Source of the DNA: Blastococcus sp. HT6-4
GTDB lineage: Bacteria; Actinomycetota; Actinomycetes; Mycobacteriales; Geodermatophilaceae
Length of the DNA: 64,000 nt
Direction: 5' to 3'
Assembly: GCF_039679125.1 (NCBI RefSeq)
Contig: NZ_CP155551.1
Location: 682,001-746,000, forward strand
Below are positions 46,724 to 55,255 of this stretch, one piece after another. The notes below the pieces were generated by a model. That model saw only the letters and a program-made list of their open reading frames with translations. It did not search any database and was not told where the DNA came from. The number at the start of each line of letters is the position of its first letter. The stretch's first letter is position 1. Both the position numbers and the translations under genes were made by a program.

Positions 46724-48784
46724 ATGAGCGCCGACGGCACCGCCTCCCTGTCCGCTGACAACCCGCTCGCGGACGTCTCCGAGCTGCCGTACCGGCTGCC
46801 GCCGCTCGCCGAGATCACCCTGGAGCACTGCCGCGAGGCGCTGCTCGCCGGGATGGCCGAGGAACGCCGGGAGGTCGCGGCGATCGTCGGATCCGGCGAG
46901 GCGCCGTCGTTCGAGAACACGATCGTGGCGCTGGAGCGCTCCGGCGCGCTCCTGAACCGCGCGTGGTCGGTGTTCGGCAACCTCTCGTCGTCGGTCGCGA
47001 CCCCGCGGCTGCGGGAGATCGAGCGGGAGATCGCGCCCCTGGCGGCCGCGCACGGCGACGCGCTGCGGCTCGACCCGGCGCTCTTCGCCCGGGTCGACGC
47101 GGTGCACGCGGCCCGCCACGATGCCGGCCTCGACGCCGAGTCGCTCCGGCTGGTCGAGCGGTACCACCTCGACTTCGTGCTCGCCGGAGCCCGGCTGGAC
47201 GACGACGGCCGGGCGCGGCTCGGCGAGCTCAACCAGGAGCTGTCGGAGCTGTCGACGACGTTCGGGCAGAACCTGCAGCTGGCCACCGAGGCGGCCGCCG
47301 TCCGGGTCGAGGACGCCGCGCGGCTCGACGGGCTGAGCTCCGAGGAGATCGCCGCGGCCGAGCGGGCGGCCGCCGACCGCGGCGTCGCCGGGTACCTGGT
47401 CACCCTGGTCCTCCCGACCGGGCAGCCGGTGCTGGCCAAGCTGAGGGACCGGGAGCTGCGCCGCCGGGTGTTCGAGGCGTCGGTGAGCCGGGCCTCGGCC
47501 GGTGAGCACGACAACCGGCCGGTCGCGGAGCGGATCGCTCGACTCCGGGCCGAGCGGGCCCGGCTGCTCGGCTTCGACACCCACGCCGACCTGGTGCTGG
47601 CCGACTCGACCGCGGGGACCACGGCCGCCGTCGACCGGATGCTGGGCTCCATGGTCGCGGCGTCGGTGGCCAACGCCGAGGCCGAGGCCGAGGTGCTCCG
47701 CGAAGTGGCCGGACGCGACGGCGTGGAGCTCGCCGCCTGGGACTGGGCGTACTACAGCGAGCGGGTGCGGGCCGAGCGGTACGCCGTCGACACCGCGGCG
47801 CTGCGGCCGTACTTCGAGCTGGACCGGGTGCTGGTGGACGGCGTCTTCCGCGCCGCCGAGCTGCTCTACGGGCTGCGGTTCACCCCGTGCCCCGACCTGG
47901 CCGGCTACCACCCCGACGTCCGGGTGTGGGAGGTGCGCGACGCCGACGGCGCCGAGGTGGGGCTCTACCTCGGCGACTTCTTCGCCCGCGAGGGGAAGCG
48001 CGGCGGGGCGTGGATGAGCTCCTTCGTCCGCCAGTCGCGCCTGCTGGGCACCCGCCCCGTCGTCGTCGTCAACCTCAACGTGTCGCGGGCACCGGCCGGC
48101 CGGCCGACCCTGCTCACGCTGGACGAGGTGAACACGCTCTTCCACGAGTTCGGCCACGCGTTGCACGGGCTGAGCTCATCGGTCACCTATCCCCGGTTCT
48201 CCGGCACCGCGGTCCCTCGCGACTTCGTGGAGTTCCCGAGCCAGGTCAACGAGATGTGGGCCCTGTGGCCGGAGGTGCTGGCCCACTACGCCCGCCACGT
48301 GGACACCGACGAGCCGCTCCCGGCCTCGGTGGTGGCGGCGATCGACGCCGCCGCACTGTGGGGCGAGGGCTTCGGCACCCTGGAGTACCTGGCCGCGACG
48401 CTGCTCGACCAGGCCTGGCACCGCGTCACGCCCGGGACGGAGATCGGGGACCCGGTCGCCTTCGAGCAGGCCGCGCTGGAGAAGGCCGGCGTCGCGTCGG
48501 TGCTGGTGCCCCCGCGGTACCGGACCACCTACTTCCAACACGTGTTCGCCGGTGGCTACTCGGCCGGCTACTACTCCTACATCTGGTCGGAGGTGCTGGA
48601 CGCCGACACCGTGGAGTGGTTCAAGGAGAACGGCGGCCTGCGCCGGGAGAACGGCGACGTCTTCCGCGAGCGGCTGCTCGCGGTCGGGGGCTCGGTGGAC
48701 CCCCTCGCCGCGTTCCGCGCCGTCCGTGGCCGCGACGCCGACCCGGGCCCGCTGCTGCGCCGCCGCGGTCTCGCCCAGTCGTGA
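46724..48784 (+). CDS. M3 family metallopeptidase (oligopeptidase/peptidyl-dipeptidase Dcp type)
   Basis: Cytosolic zinc peptidase that trims short peptides. The protein is 686 aa, the size of Dcp and oligopeptidase A. The zinc site is TLFHEFGHALHG, with HEFGH at residues 474-478 and the third ligand Glu in DFVEFPSQVNEMW. The C-terminal GGYSAGYYSYIWSEVLDADT is the conserved M3 substrate loop. ATG 46724 is taken as the start and GTG 46721 is possible. It is followed by tandem dyads at 48795-48854. Confidence 0.94.
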   Translation: MSADGTASLSADNPLADVSELPYRLPPLAEITLEHCREALLAGMAEERREVAAIVGSGEAPSFENTIVALERSGALLNRAWSVFGNLSSSVATPRLREIEREIAPLAAAHGDALRLDPALFARVDAVHAARHDAGLDAESLRLVERYHLDFVLAGARLDDDGRARLGELNQELSELSTTFGQNLQLATEAAAVRVEDAARLDGLSSEEIAAAERAAADRGVAGYLVTLVLPTGQPVLAKLRDRELRRRVFEASVSRASAGEHDNRPVAERIARLRAERARLLGFDTHADLVLADSTAGTTAAVDRMLGSMVAASVANAEAEAEVLREVAGRDGVELAAWDWAYYSERVRAERYAVDTAALRPYFELDRVLVDGVFRAAELLYGLRFTPCPDLAGYHPDVRVWEVRDADGAEVGLYLGDFFAREGKRGGAWMSSFVRQSRLLGTRPVVVVNLNVSRAPAGRPTLLTLDEVNTLFHEFGHALHGLSSSVTYPRFSGTAVPRDFVEFPSQVNEMWALWPEVLAHYARHVDTDEPLPASVVAAIDAAALWGEGFGTLEYLAATLLDQAWHRVTPGTEIGDPVAFEQAALEKAGVASVLVPPRYRTTYFQHVFAGGYSAGYYSYIWSEVLDADTVEWFKENGGLRRENGDVFRERLLAVGGSVDPLAAFRAVRGRDADPGPLLRRRGLAQS

Positions 48785-48794
48785 CCGGAGCGGG

Positions 48795-48854
48795 GATCAG
48801 GTGACCTGATCATGACGCGTCCTCCCTCACGGTGGGCGGTGAGGGAGGACGCGT
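48795..48854. terminator. Tandem dyads ending in a 16-bp bidirectional terminator
   Basis: First dyad: GATCAGGT-G-ACCTGATC (48795-48811). Second: ACGCGTCCTCCCTCAC (48815-48830) pairs over 16 bp with GTGAGGGAGGACGCGT (48839-48854) around an 8-nt loop. They sit between the converging M3 peptidase and RNHCP genes. The second is a terminator; the first could be a protein-binding site. Confidence 0.82.
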
Positions 48855-48907
48855 TGCGGTGCGGGAGGACGGCTCGTGGCCGCGGTGCGGTCCGGGGGAC
48901 CGCGATG

Positions 48908-49240
48908 TCAGAGCCAGGGCAGCGAGAGCACCAGGTCGAGGTCGTCGGGGGCCTGGCCGTCACGCACCAGCCGGTTGGGCTGGCGGTGGCCGCACGCCGT
49001 GCAGCGGTGGACCACCTGCCAGCCCTTGCCCGACTTCTCCACCAGCCCGATCGGCTCCATCGGCCGGCGGCACTCGCTCGCGCGGTCACCCGGCAGTTCG
49101 TCGACGTGCAGCGACCACAGGCAGTACGGGCAGTGGTTGCGGTAGTGCCCGTCGGTGTTCGCCGGCACCGGTGCGGCGCAGTGCACGCACGGGAAGCCGG
49201 TGTTCTCCGCCCGCCGGGAGCGGGCGCGCGGTGCGGTCAC
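48908..49240 (-). CDS. RNHCP-domain protein
   Basis: Small conserved zinc-ribbon-like protein of unknown function. The protein is 110 aa. It contains the family name-giving YRNHCPYCLWSLHVD, plus CVHCAAPVP near the N-terminus and RCTACGHRQPNRLVRDG, giving three CxxC-type pairs that should bind one or two zinc ions. The GTG 49240 start is the best available; greA ends just upstream with a 7-nt gap, so the two may be co-transcribed. Confidence 0.88.
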   Translation of the reverse strand: MTAPRARSRRAENTGFPCVHCAAPVPANTDGHYRNHCPYCLWSLHVDELPGDRASECRRPMEPIGLVEKSGKGWQVVHRCTACGHRQPNRLVRDGQAPDDLDLVLSLPWL

Positions 49241-49247
49241 CGGCCGG

Positions 49248-49751
49248 TCAGGGGACGAACGGCTCGACGGCGACGACCTCGACGGTGATGTCCCGGCCGT
49301 TGGGCGCCTGGTAGGTCACCGAGGTGCCGGGTGCGGCGCCCATGATGGCCGAGCCGAGCGCCGACTCGGGGGAGTAGACGGTGAGCTCGGTGGTGCCGGC
49401 GATCTCACGGGACCCGAGGAGGAACTTCTCGGTGTCGTCGTCGCCGGCGAACTTGATGGTGATGACCGTGCCCAGGGCGGCGTTCGTGGCCGTCTTGGGG
49501 GCGTCGCCGACGCGGGCCTTGCGCAGCAGGTCGGTGAGCTGGCGGATCCGGCCCTCCTGCTTGCCCTGCTCGTCCTTGGCGGCGTGGTAGCCGCCGTTCT
49601 CCTTGAGATCGCCCTCTTCGCGGCGGGCGTTGATCTCGGCGGCCATGGCCGGGCGGTTCGCCACCAGCTGGTCGAGCTCGGCCTTGAGCCGGTCGTGGGC
49701 TTCCTGGGTGAGCCAGATGCCCTGGTCCTGCTCATCGGTGGGGGTGGGCAC
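49248..49751 (-). CDS. greA: Transcription elongation factor GreA
   Basis: Enters the RNA polymerase secondary channel and stimulates cleavage of backtracked RNA. The protein is 167 aa, normal length. The coiled coil has WLTQEAHDRLKAELDQL and EGDLKENGGYHAAKDEQG with the acidic tip, and the C-terminal FKBP-like domain has SPESALGSAIMGA. The start is GTG 49751 with AGGAG upstream. AAGCTA on the plus strand (49815-49820, TAGCTT on the minus) is a likely -10. Confidence 0.96.
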   Translation of the reverse strand: MPTPTDEQDQGIWLTQEAHDRLKAELDQLVANRPAMAAEINARREEGDLKENGGYHAAKDEQGKQEGRIRQLTDLLRKARVGDAPKTATNAALGTVITIKFAGDDDTEKFLLGSREIAGTTELTVYSPESALGSAIMGAAPGTSVTYQAPNGRDITVEVVAVEPFVP

Positions 49752-49814
49752 GTGGGAGAACTCCTGGAACTCGGGGGTGGTCGCCCCGGTGGGGCGACCG
49801 CGGTCGATCCGGCC

Positions 49815-49820
49815 AAGCTA
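49815..49820 (-). promoter_or_regulatory. Likely -10 of greA
   Basis: TAGCTT on the minus strand leaves a leader of about 57 nt containing AGGAG. The rest of the 247-nt gap to mca holds a short GTACC direct repeat (49877-49888) and no gene. Confidence 0.45.
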
Positions 49821-49986
49821 ACACCGCGGATCCGGCCGACGCATGCGCCGCGGCCGGTCGCGCGTATTGCGAAACCGTACCGTACCGAGGTGTGATGGGC
49901 GCCACGTCGACCCCTTCGCGGGGCCGTGCGCAACGAGGAGTGGGCCACATCCGGCGGGCATGTGACGCAGCCGCCGCCGGGAGAGG

Positions 49987-49992
49987 GACACT
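49987..49992 (+). promoter_or_regulatory. Leaderless-type -10 of mca
   Basis: GACACT ends 6 nt before GTG 49999. The same GGGACACTGGGC string precedes menJ at the same distance. Confidence 0.5.
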
Positions 49993-49998
49993 GGGCGC

Positions 49999-50886
49999 GT
50001 GACACGACCCGACCAGTTGCGCCTGCTCGCGGTGCACGCCCATCCGGACGACGAGTCGAGCAAGGGCGCCGCCACGATGGCGAAGTACGTCGCCGAGGGT
50101 GTCCGCGTGATGGTGGCCACGGCCACCGGTGGTGAGCGCGGCTCGGTGCTCAACCCGGCGATGGACCGCCCCGAGGTGTGGGAGCGGCTGCCGCAGATCC
50201 GCGCCGAGGAGATGGCCAGGGCCCGCGAGATCCTCGGGGTCGAGCAGGAGTTCCTGGGGTTCGTCGACTCCGGGCTGCCCGAGGGTGACCCGTTGCCGCC
50301 CCTGCCCGAGGGGTGCTTCGCGCTCGCGCCGATCGAGGAGGCCGCCGCCCCGCTGGTAGCGCTGATCCGGCGCTTCCAGCCGCAGGTGATCACCACCTAC
50401 GACGAGCGCGGGGGATACCCCCATCCCGACCACATCAAGACCCACGAGATCTCCGTGCACGCCTTCGAGGCGGCCGGCGACCCCGACCGCTACCCCGAGC
50501 TGGGTGAGCCCTGGCAGCCGAGCAAGCTCTACTACCACATGAGCTTCACACTGCCCCGGACGAAGGCGCTGCACGAGGCGATCCTCGCCACGGGCGCCGA
50601 GTCGCCCTACGCCGAGTGGCTGGAGAAGTGGGATCCCACCCACGACATCTCCCACCGGGTCACCACCCGCGTGCCCTGTGCCGAGTACTTCTCCGTGCGC
50701 GATGCAGCCCTGATCGCGCACGCCACCCAGATCGACCCGCTGGGCCGGTGGTTCGCCTGCCCCGTGGAGACCCAGCAGCAGGTGTGGCCCACGGAGGACT
50801 ACGAGCTGGCGCGCTCGCTGGTCGACGCCACCCTCCCGGAGGACGACCTGTTCGCCGGCATCCGCAGTGAGGTGACCGCCCGATGA
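49999..50886 (+). CDS. mca: Mycothiol S-conjugate amidase
   Basis: Zinc amidase that cleaves mycothiol-toxin conjugates to a mercapturic acid and GlcN-inositol, a detoxification step unique to actinobacteria. The protein is 295 aa. Zinc ligands are in VHAHPDDESSKG and YPHPDHIKTHE. TGGERGSVLNP and the C-terminal FACPVETQQQVWPTEDYELA distinguish Mca from MshB. The start GTG 49999 follows its -10 by 6 nt. The downstream membrane gene overlaps by ATGA, the usual arrangement. Confidence 0.95.
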   Translation: MTRPDQLRLLAVHAHPDDESSKGAATMAKYVAEGVRVMVATATGGERGSVLNPAMDRPEVWERLPQIRAEEMARAREILGVEQEFLGFVDSGLPEGDPLPPLPEGCFALAPIEEAAAPLVALIRRFQPQVITTYDERGGYPHPDHIKTHEISVHAFEAAGDPDRYPELGEPWQPSKLYYHMSFTLPRTKALHEAILATGAESPYAEWLEKWDPTHDISHRVTTRVPCAEYFSVRDAALIAHATQIDPLGRWFACPVETQQQVWPTEDYELARSLVDATLPEDDLFAGIRSEVTAR

Positions 50887-51221
50887 GCGCATCCGAGGCG
50901 ACGGTGAGCGTGCTGGCCGCCGCTCAGCAGCAGCTGCCCGAGGACGTCGGCAAGTCCGGCCCGCTCGGTCTCCTGCTGATGGTGGTGCTGCTCATCGCCG
51001 TGGCCTTGCTCGTCCGTTCGATGAGCGGGCACCTGAAGAAGCTGCCGCGCAGCTTCGACCCGGCCGACCGGGAGCCGCAGGTCGAGGTCCCCGACGACCT
51101 CTCCGGCCTCTCCGAGGCCCGGCAGGAACCCGGTCAGGAGCTGCTCGACAGCCTCCGGCGGGCGCCGCTGGCGATCGAGCCGCCACGGCGCGACGGCGAC
51201 GAGCGGGGCGCACAGGCCTGA
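50883..51221 (+). CDS. Small mca-linked membrane protein
   Basis: Conserved hypothetical protein commonly coupled to mca. The protein is 112 aa. One membrane helix at about 27-45 (LGLLLMVVLLIAVALLV) is followed by SMSGHLKKLPRSFD, the conserved core, and an acidic/basic tail. ATG 50883 overlaps the mca stop (ATGA). The function is unknown; the coupling suggests it localises or regulates Mca at the membrane, which is inference only. Confidence 0.85.
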   Translation: MSASEATVSVLAAAQQQLPEDVGKSGPLGLLLMVVLLIAVALLVRSMSGHLKKLPRSFDPADREPQVEVPDDLSGLSEARQEPGQELLDSLRRAPLAIEPPRRDGDERGAQA

Positions 51222-51223
51222 CG

Positions 51224-52039
51224 GTGCCCCCTCTCCTCCGACGGCTGCTGCTCGCTCCGGTCGCGGTCGTCCTCCTGGCCGGATGCGCCGCTCCCGCGGT
51301 GCCGTCGGCCGCCGGTCCGGAGGTCCGCGCGGCGGAACAGGTGTTCGTCGAGGCGCCGGTCGTGGTGCCCGATCCGTCGGGCACCACGGCGACGCTGCAG
51401 GTGTCGACCAGCATCGACATGGCCTGCGCGGTGGTGTTCGGGCGGGACGAGTCCCTCGGGGAGGGGATCGCCACGGACGCCGACATGGGCGGCGGCGCCC
51501 ACGCCGATCACCGGGCGACCATGCGCGGGCTCGAGCCCGGTACGGAGTACTTCTACCGGGTGCAGGGGTCCGGCGCCGACGGCAGCCTCTACCGCAGCGA
51601 GCTGATGAGCTTCCGGACCCTGCCGGCGGAGGCCGGCGCGGGTGCCGGCGCCAACGTGGCGCCCGGGGCGGAGGTCGTCGACGTCAGCTCCGAGTTCTCC
51701 GACGCCTTCGCGGCGGCCAACGCCGTGGACGGTGACCTGGGCACCGAGTGGTCCAGCAGGGGCGACGGCGACGACGCGTCGATCACCGTGGACCTGGGGC
51801 GCGACGTGCGGGTCGGGGGCGTGGCCCTCCGGAGCCGCTCGATGAGCGACGGCTCGTCGGTCGTGGAGACGTTCACCGTCACGGTCGACGGCGGGCAGAC
51901 CTACGGGCCCTTCGAGGCCGGCGCGGCCGCCGTGGTGAACGAGCTGGACGTCACCGGCCGGGTGCTGCGGATCGATGCGGTGTCGACCACCGGCGGGAAC
52001 ACCGGTGCCGCGGAGATCGAGGTCGTCGAGGCCGCCTGA
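51224..52039 (+). CDS. Lipoprotein with FN3-like and F5/8 type C (discoidin) domains
   Basis: Exported surface lipoprotein, likely carbohydrate-binding. The protein is 271 aa. The signal peptide ends in LLAGC (Cys about residue 20). An FN3-like part (40-135) includes ADHRATMRGLEPGTEYFYRV, a common purple-phosphatase-type FN3 phrase. A discoidin domain (150-270) has FAAANAVDGDLGTEWSSRG and ITVDLGRDVRVGGVAL. No catalytic domain is present. GTG 51224 starts two bases after the previous stop, so it belongs to the mca transcript. Confidence 0.87.
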   Translation: MPPLLRRLLLAPVAVVLLAGCAAPAVPSAAGPEVRAAEQVFVEAPVVVPDPSGTTATLQVSTSIDMACAVVFGRDESLGEGIATDADMGGGAHADHRATMRGLEPGTEYFYRVQGSGADGSLYRSELMSFRTLPAEAGAGAGANVAPGAEVVDVSSEFSDAFAAANAVDGDLGTEWSSRGDGDDASITVDLGRDVRVGGVALRSRSMSDGSSVVETFTVTVDGGQTYGPFEAGAAAVVNELDVTGRVLRIDAVSTTGGNTGAAEIEVVEAA

Positions 52040-52070
52040 CGGCCGGGTGCGACGGTCCTCCCGCCGACCG

Positions 52071-52661
52071 TCACCAGCGGTGGCCGATGTCGATCACCAG
52101 ACGGACGGCCTGCTCGCTCCCCGGCTCGCCCAGCAGCTCGAAGACCCGGAACGGCAGCCGGGCCCGCGTGCCGACGCCCAGGCCGGTCTGGCCCTCGAAC
52201 GACCCCAGCCACGCGACCTGCTCGACCGTGTCGAAGCCGGCGACCTGCACCGCCTCCGTGCGGTCCGCCGGCAGGAAGGTGGGCCGGCCGGCATCGGCGT
52301 AGGACGGCGCGCCCACGAGCACCCGGAGGGCCGCGCCGCCGCGTAGCGGCACCGCGTGGCCGGAGCCGAGTTCGCCGACGGCGTCCACGTAGCGGACGTC
52401 GTAGGACGGCGCCCGGTCCGCCGGGCCGCGCAGGTCGACGACGATCCGGTCGAAGCAGGCGTGCCGCCCGGCCCGCACGTCGGTGACCACCAGGTCCCGG
52501 GCCGCGGTCCGTTGCGCCTCCGGCAGGGAGGCCCAGACCTGGCCGCAGAACGGTTGGTCGCCGTGGGCGGTGGGCGAGGCGGCGGCGGGGGAGAGGAGCC
52601 CGCCGAACGCGAGCACCGCCCCGGACAGCACCGCCAGGGTCCGTCGTCGCAGTCGCTCCAT
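52071..52661 (-). CDS. Secreted AMIN-like domain protein
   Basis: Exported actinobacterial protein of the AMIN-like (DUF4440-unrelated, beta-sheet) group. The protein is 196 aa. The signal peptide (1-29) ends in LLSPAAASP. The mature part has HACFDRIVVDLRGPA, YDVRYVD, GGAALRVLVGAPSY and FRVFELLGEPGSEQAVRLVIDIGH. Such domains are linked to peptidoglycan-binding proteins. ATG 52661 has GGAGG at 4 nt; ATG 52664 is also possible. Confidence 0.8.
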   Translation of the reverse strand: MERLRRRTLAVLSGAVLAFGGLLSPAAASPTAHGDQPFCGQVWASLPEAQRTAARDLVVTDVRAGRHACFDRIVVDLRGPADRAPSYDVRYVDAVGELGSGHAVPLRGGAALRVLVGAPSYADAGRPTFLPADRTEAVQVAGFDTVEQVAWLGSFEGQTGLGVGTRARLPFRVFELLGEPGSEQAVRLVIDIGHRW

Positions 52662-52839
52662 CATCCCTCCAGGGGACTCGCCGGCCGATTCCCGCCCGGT
52701 ACCCGGGGGGCATCGCTGCTGCAGCACCCGCGGGGATCGTCACCGGACCGTCAACTCACGCTGCGTCACGCCGCGCGGAGGGCGGCCCGGCCGCTGCCCG
52801 GACGCCCCGCACACCGCCCTTGACCTGCGCTCGTGACCC

Positions 52840-52884
52840 CGAGCAACGTGGTGCTCGCTCGGCCGGGCCCGACGACGGGCCCGG
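52840..52884 (+). promoter_or_regulatory. Dyad and leader hairpin before the amide operon
   Basis: CGAGCA-N6-TGCTCG (52840-52857) is followed by CCGGGCCCG (52863-52871) pairing with CGGGCCCGG (52876-52884) around ACGA, 21 nt before ATG 52906. Operator plus leader hairpin is the likely reading. Confidence 0.5.
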
Positions 52885-52905
52885 AGCGACCGCACGGGGG
52901 TGGCC

Positions 52906-53193
52906 ATGGCTCTCTACCTGTACCGATGCGACGAACACGGCATCAGCGAGCGTTCCCTCCCGATGGGCATGGCGGAGCGTCAGGTGGCCTGCCCGTCCTG
53001 CGGCTCGCCGGCGGCCCGGGTCTTCACGGCGCCCCGGCTGTCCCTGGGGGACCCGGCCCGGCGGGCCCTGATCGACCGCACCGAGCGCACCCGCGACGAA
53101 CCGGCGGTGGTGTCCTCCCCGGGCCCCCGGCCCGCCCGGCGCGCCGCCCCGGTGGCGACCAACCCGGCGCTGCGCCGGCTGCCGCGGCCCTGA
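52906..53193 (+). CDS. FmdB-family zinc-ribbon regulatory protein
   Basis: Small protein linked to formamidase/acetamidase operons and presumed regulatory. The protein is 95 aa. MALYLYRCDEHGISE and QVACPSCGSPAARVFTAP show the two CxxC-type (C..H and CPSC) zinc knuckles of FmdB; the first half has Cys-x3-His instead of CxxC. The rest is basic and disordered. ATG 52906 is chosen over the upstream GTG 52900. It leads the operon with the channel and amidase genes. Confidence 0.87.
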   Translation: MALYLYRCDEHGISERSLPMGMAERQVACPSCGSPAARVFTAPRLSLGDPARRALIDRTERTRDEPAVVSSPGPRPARRAAPVATNPALRRLPRP

Positions 53194-53232
53194 GCCCGCA
53201 TCGTCGGTCCGGCCCGAGGAGGGGGCGTCGTC

Positions 53233-53868
53233 ATGGCCAGTGTCGGCCTGCTGTACGTCGGAGCGGTGCTGATCCTCAACGGCCTGATGCTGCTCGGGCG
53301 GGTGGACGCCCGGGCCGCCGCGCCGTTGAACTTCTTCGTCGGCGCGCTGCAGGTCATCACGCCGACCTACCTGATCATCACCTCCGGTGGTGACCCCGAC
53401 ACGATCCTCGGGGCGTCGGGCCTCTACCTGTTCGGGTTCACCTACCTGTACGTCGGCTGGAACCTGCTGGGCGACCTCGACGGCACCGGGCTCGGCTGGT
53501 TCTCCGCCTTCGTCGCCGCGTCCGCCCTCGTCTTCGCGGGGCTGAACTTCGGTCGGCAGGACGACCCGGCGTTCGGCGTGATCTGGCTGTACTGGGCGGT
53601 GCTCTGGGGCCTGTTCTTCGTCGTGCTCGGCCTCAAGAAGGAGGAGTGGACGCGCTTCACCGGCCTGGTCGCCGTGGTCGCCGGCGTGTTCACCGCGGCC
53701 GTTCCCGCCTTCATGCTGCTGACCGGGATCTGGGACGACTACCTCACCGAGTCCGCGATCGCGCTCGCCGTCATCTGCCTCGCGTCGCTGGCGTTCTACC
53801 CGCGACTCCGGGTGGCCGAGCCGGCCGAGGCGCGGGCGCCCGCCCCCGAGCTGCGCGAGCGGAGGTGA
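53233..53868 (+). CDS. AmiS/UreI family urea/amide channel
   Basis: Inner-membrane channel for short-chain amides or urea. The protein is 211 aa with six membrane helices. VGLLYVGAVLILNGLMLLG, PLNFFVGALQV and FTYLYVGWNLLGDLDGTGLGWFS are typical of AmiS. The C-terminal tail is charged. ATG 53233 follows GAGGAGGGGG. Between FmdB and FmdA genes the obvious substrate is formamide or acetamide. Confidence 0.93.
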   Translation: MASVGLLYVGAVLILNGLMLLGRVDARAAAPLNFFVGALQVITPTYLIITSGGDPDTILGASGLYLFGFTYLYVGWNLLGDLDGTGLGWFSAFVAASALVFAGLNFGRQDDPAFGVIWLYWAVLWGLFFVVLGLKKEEWTRFTGLVAVVAGVFTAAVPAFMLLTGIWDDYLTESAIALAVICLASLAFYPRLRVAEPAEARAPAPELRERR

Positions 53869-53938
53869 GGCCGCCGCACGGTCCCCGGACGCTCCGTCCG
53901 GCCGCCTGAGTCCACGCCGTCCGTCCTGGAGGTACGAC

Positions 53939-55192
53939 ATGCCCGAAGTGGTCTACCCGCTCGACTCGTCCAAGAAGTTCACCGACCAGAAGTACGTCGG
54001 CCACAACCGCTGGCACCCCGACATCCCGGCGAACGTGACGGTCCGCCCCGGTGACACCTTCCGGGTGGACTGCCGGGAGTGGTTCGACGGCGCCATCCAC
54101 AACGACGACTCGGCCGACGACGTCCGCGACGCGCCGCTGTCCACGGTCCACTGCCTCAGCGGCCCCTTCCACGTCGAGGGAGCGCAGCCGGGTGACCTGC
54201 TGATCGTCGACATCCTCGACCTCGGGCCGATCCCGCAGGAGGACTCCGGACCGCTCGCCGGTCAGGGGTGGGGCTACACCGGCATCTTCGCCAAGCAGAA
54301 CGGCGGCGGCTTCCTCACCGACCAGTTCCCCGACGCCTACAAGACGATCTGGGACTTCTCCGGCCAGACCGCGACCTCGCGGCACGTGCCCGGGGTCTCC
54401 TTCACCGGGATCGTGCACCCCGGCCTGATGGGGACGGCGCCCTCGGCCGAGCTCCTCGCCCGGTGGAACCGCCGCGAGCAGGCGCTGATCGACACCGACC
54501 CGGACCGGGTGCCGCCGCTCGCACTGCCCCCGCTGCCCCAGGACGCCATCCTCGGCCGGCTCGAGGGCGGCGAGTACGACCGGGTGGCCGCCGAGGCCGC
54601 ACGGACGGCGCCCCCCCGGGAGAACGGCGGCAACCAGGACATCAAGAACCTCACCAAGGGCAGCCGGGTGTTCTACCCCGTCTACGTCGACGGCGCGAAG
54701 CTGTCCCTCGGCGACCTGCACTTCTCGCAGGGCGACGGCGAGATCACCTTCTGCGGCGCCATCGAGATGGGCGGCTTCATCGACCTGCACGTCGACCTGA
54801 TCAAGGGCGGCATGGAGACCTACGGCGTCGGCGAGAACGCCATCTTCATGCCCGGCAACGTCGACCCCCGGTACGAGCGCTGGCTGGCGTTCTCCGGCAC
54901 GTCGGTGACCCTGGACGACGAGCAGCGCTACCTGGACTCGCACCTCTCCTACCAGCGCGCCTGCCTGCACGCGATCGACTACCTGACCAAGTTCGGCTAC
55001 ACCCCCGAACAGGGCTACATGATCCTGGGCGCGGCGCCGATCGAGGGCCGGCTGTCCGGGGTGGTCGACATCCCCAACTCCTGCTCGACGGTCTACCTCC
55101 CGACCGGGATCTTCGACTTCGACGTGACCCCGTCGGCGTCGGGCCCGACCCGGATCGACCCGGGGACGGGGGTGCCCAGGTCGAGCTTCTGA
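53939..55192 (+). CDS. fmdA: Formamidase/acetamidase (FmdA family)
   Basis: Hydrolyses formamide or acetamide to ammonia and the acid, supplying nitrogen. The protein is 417 aa, normal for FmdA. Seen: HNRWHPDIPANVTVRPGD, HNDDSADDV, VHCLSGPFHVEGAQPGD, GIVHPGLMGTAPS, DLHFSQGDGEITFCGAIEMGG (Zn-binding region) and NSCSTVYLPTGIFDFD. It starts at ATG 53939 after GGAGG. FmdB-AmiS-FmdA in one direction with small gaps makes a dedicated amide-uptake and breakdown operon. Confidence 0.95.
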   Translation: MPEVVYPLDSSKKFTDQKYVGHNRWHPDIPANVTVRPGDTFRVDCREWFDGAIHNDDSADDVRDAPLSTVHCLSGPFHVEGAQPGDLLIVDILDLGPIPQEDSGPLAGQGWGYTGIFAKQNGGGFLTDQFPDAYKTIWDFSGQTATSRHVPGVSFTGIVHPGLMGTAPSAELLARWNRREQALIDTDPDRVPPLALPPLPQDAILGRLEGGEYDRVAAEAARTAPPRENGGNQDIKNLTKGSRVFYPVYVDGAKLSLGDLHFSQGDGEITFCGAIEMGGFIDLHVDLIKGGMETYGVGENAIFMPGNVDPRYERWLAFSGTSVTLDDEQRYLDSHLSYQRACLHAIDYLTKFGYTPEQGYMILGAAPIEGRLSGVVDIPNSCSTVYLPTGIFDFDVTPSASGPTRIDPGTGVPRSSF

Positions 55193-55243
55193 CCGCCCGG
55201 GCCGAGGGGGCAGGTGCTCCGGCGCCGCACCCTCGGCCGGTGG

Positions 55244-55249
55244 CATAGT
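55244..55249 (+). promoter_or_regulatory. Leaderless-type -10 of the methyltransferase gene
   Basis: CATAGT ends 6 nt before GTG 55256, with no ribosome-binding site. Confidence 0.45.
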
Positions 55250-55255
55250 CGCGCC

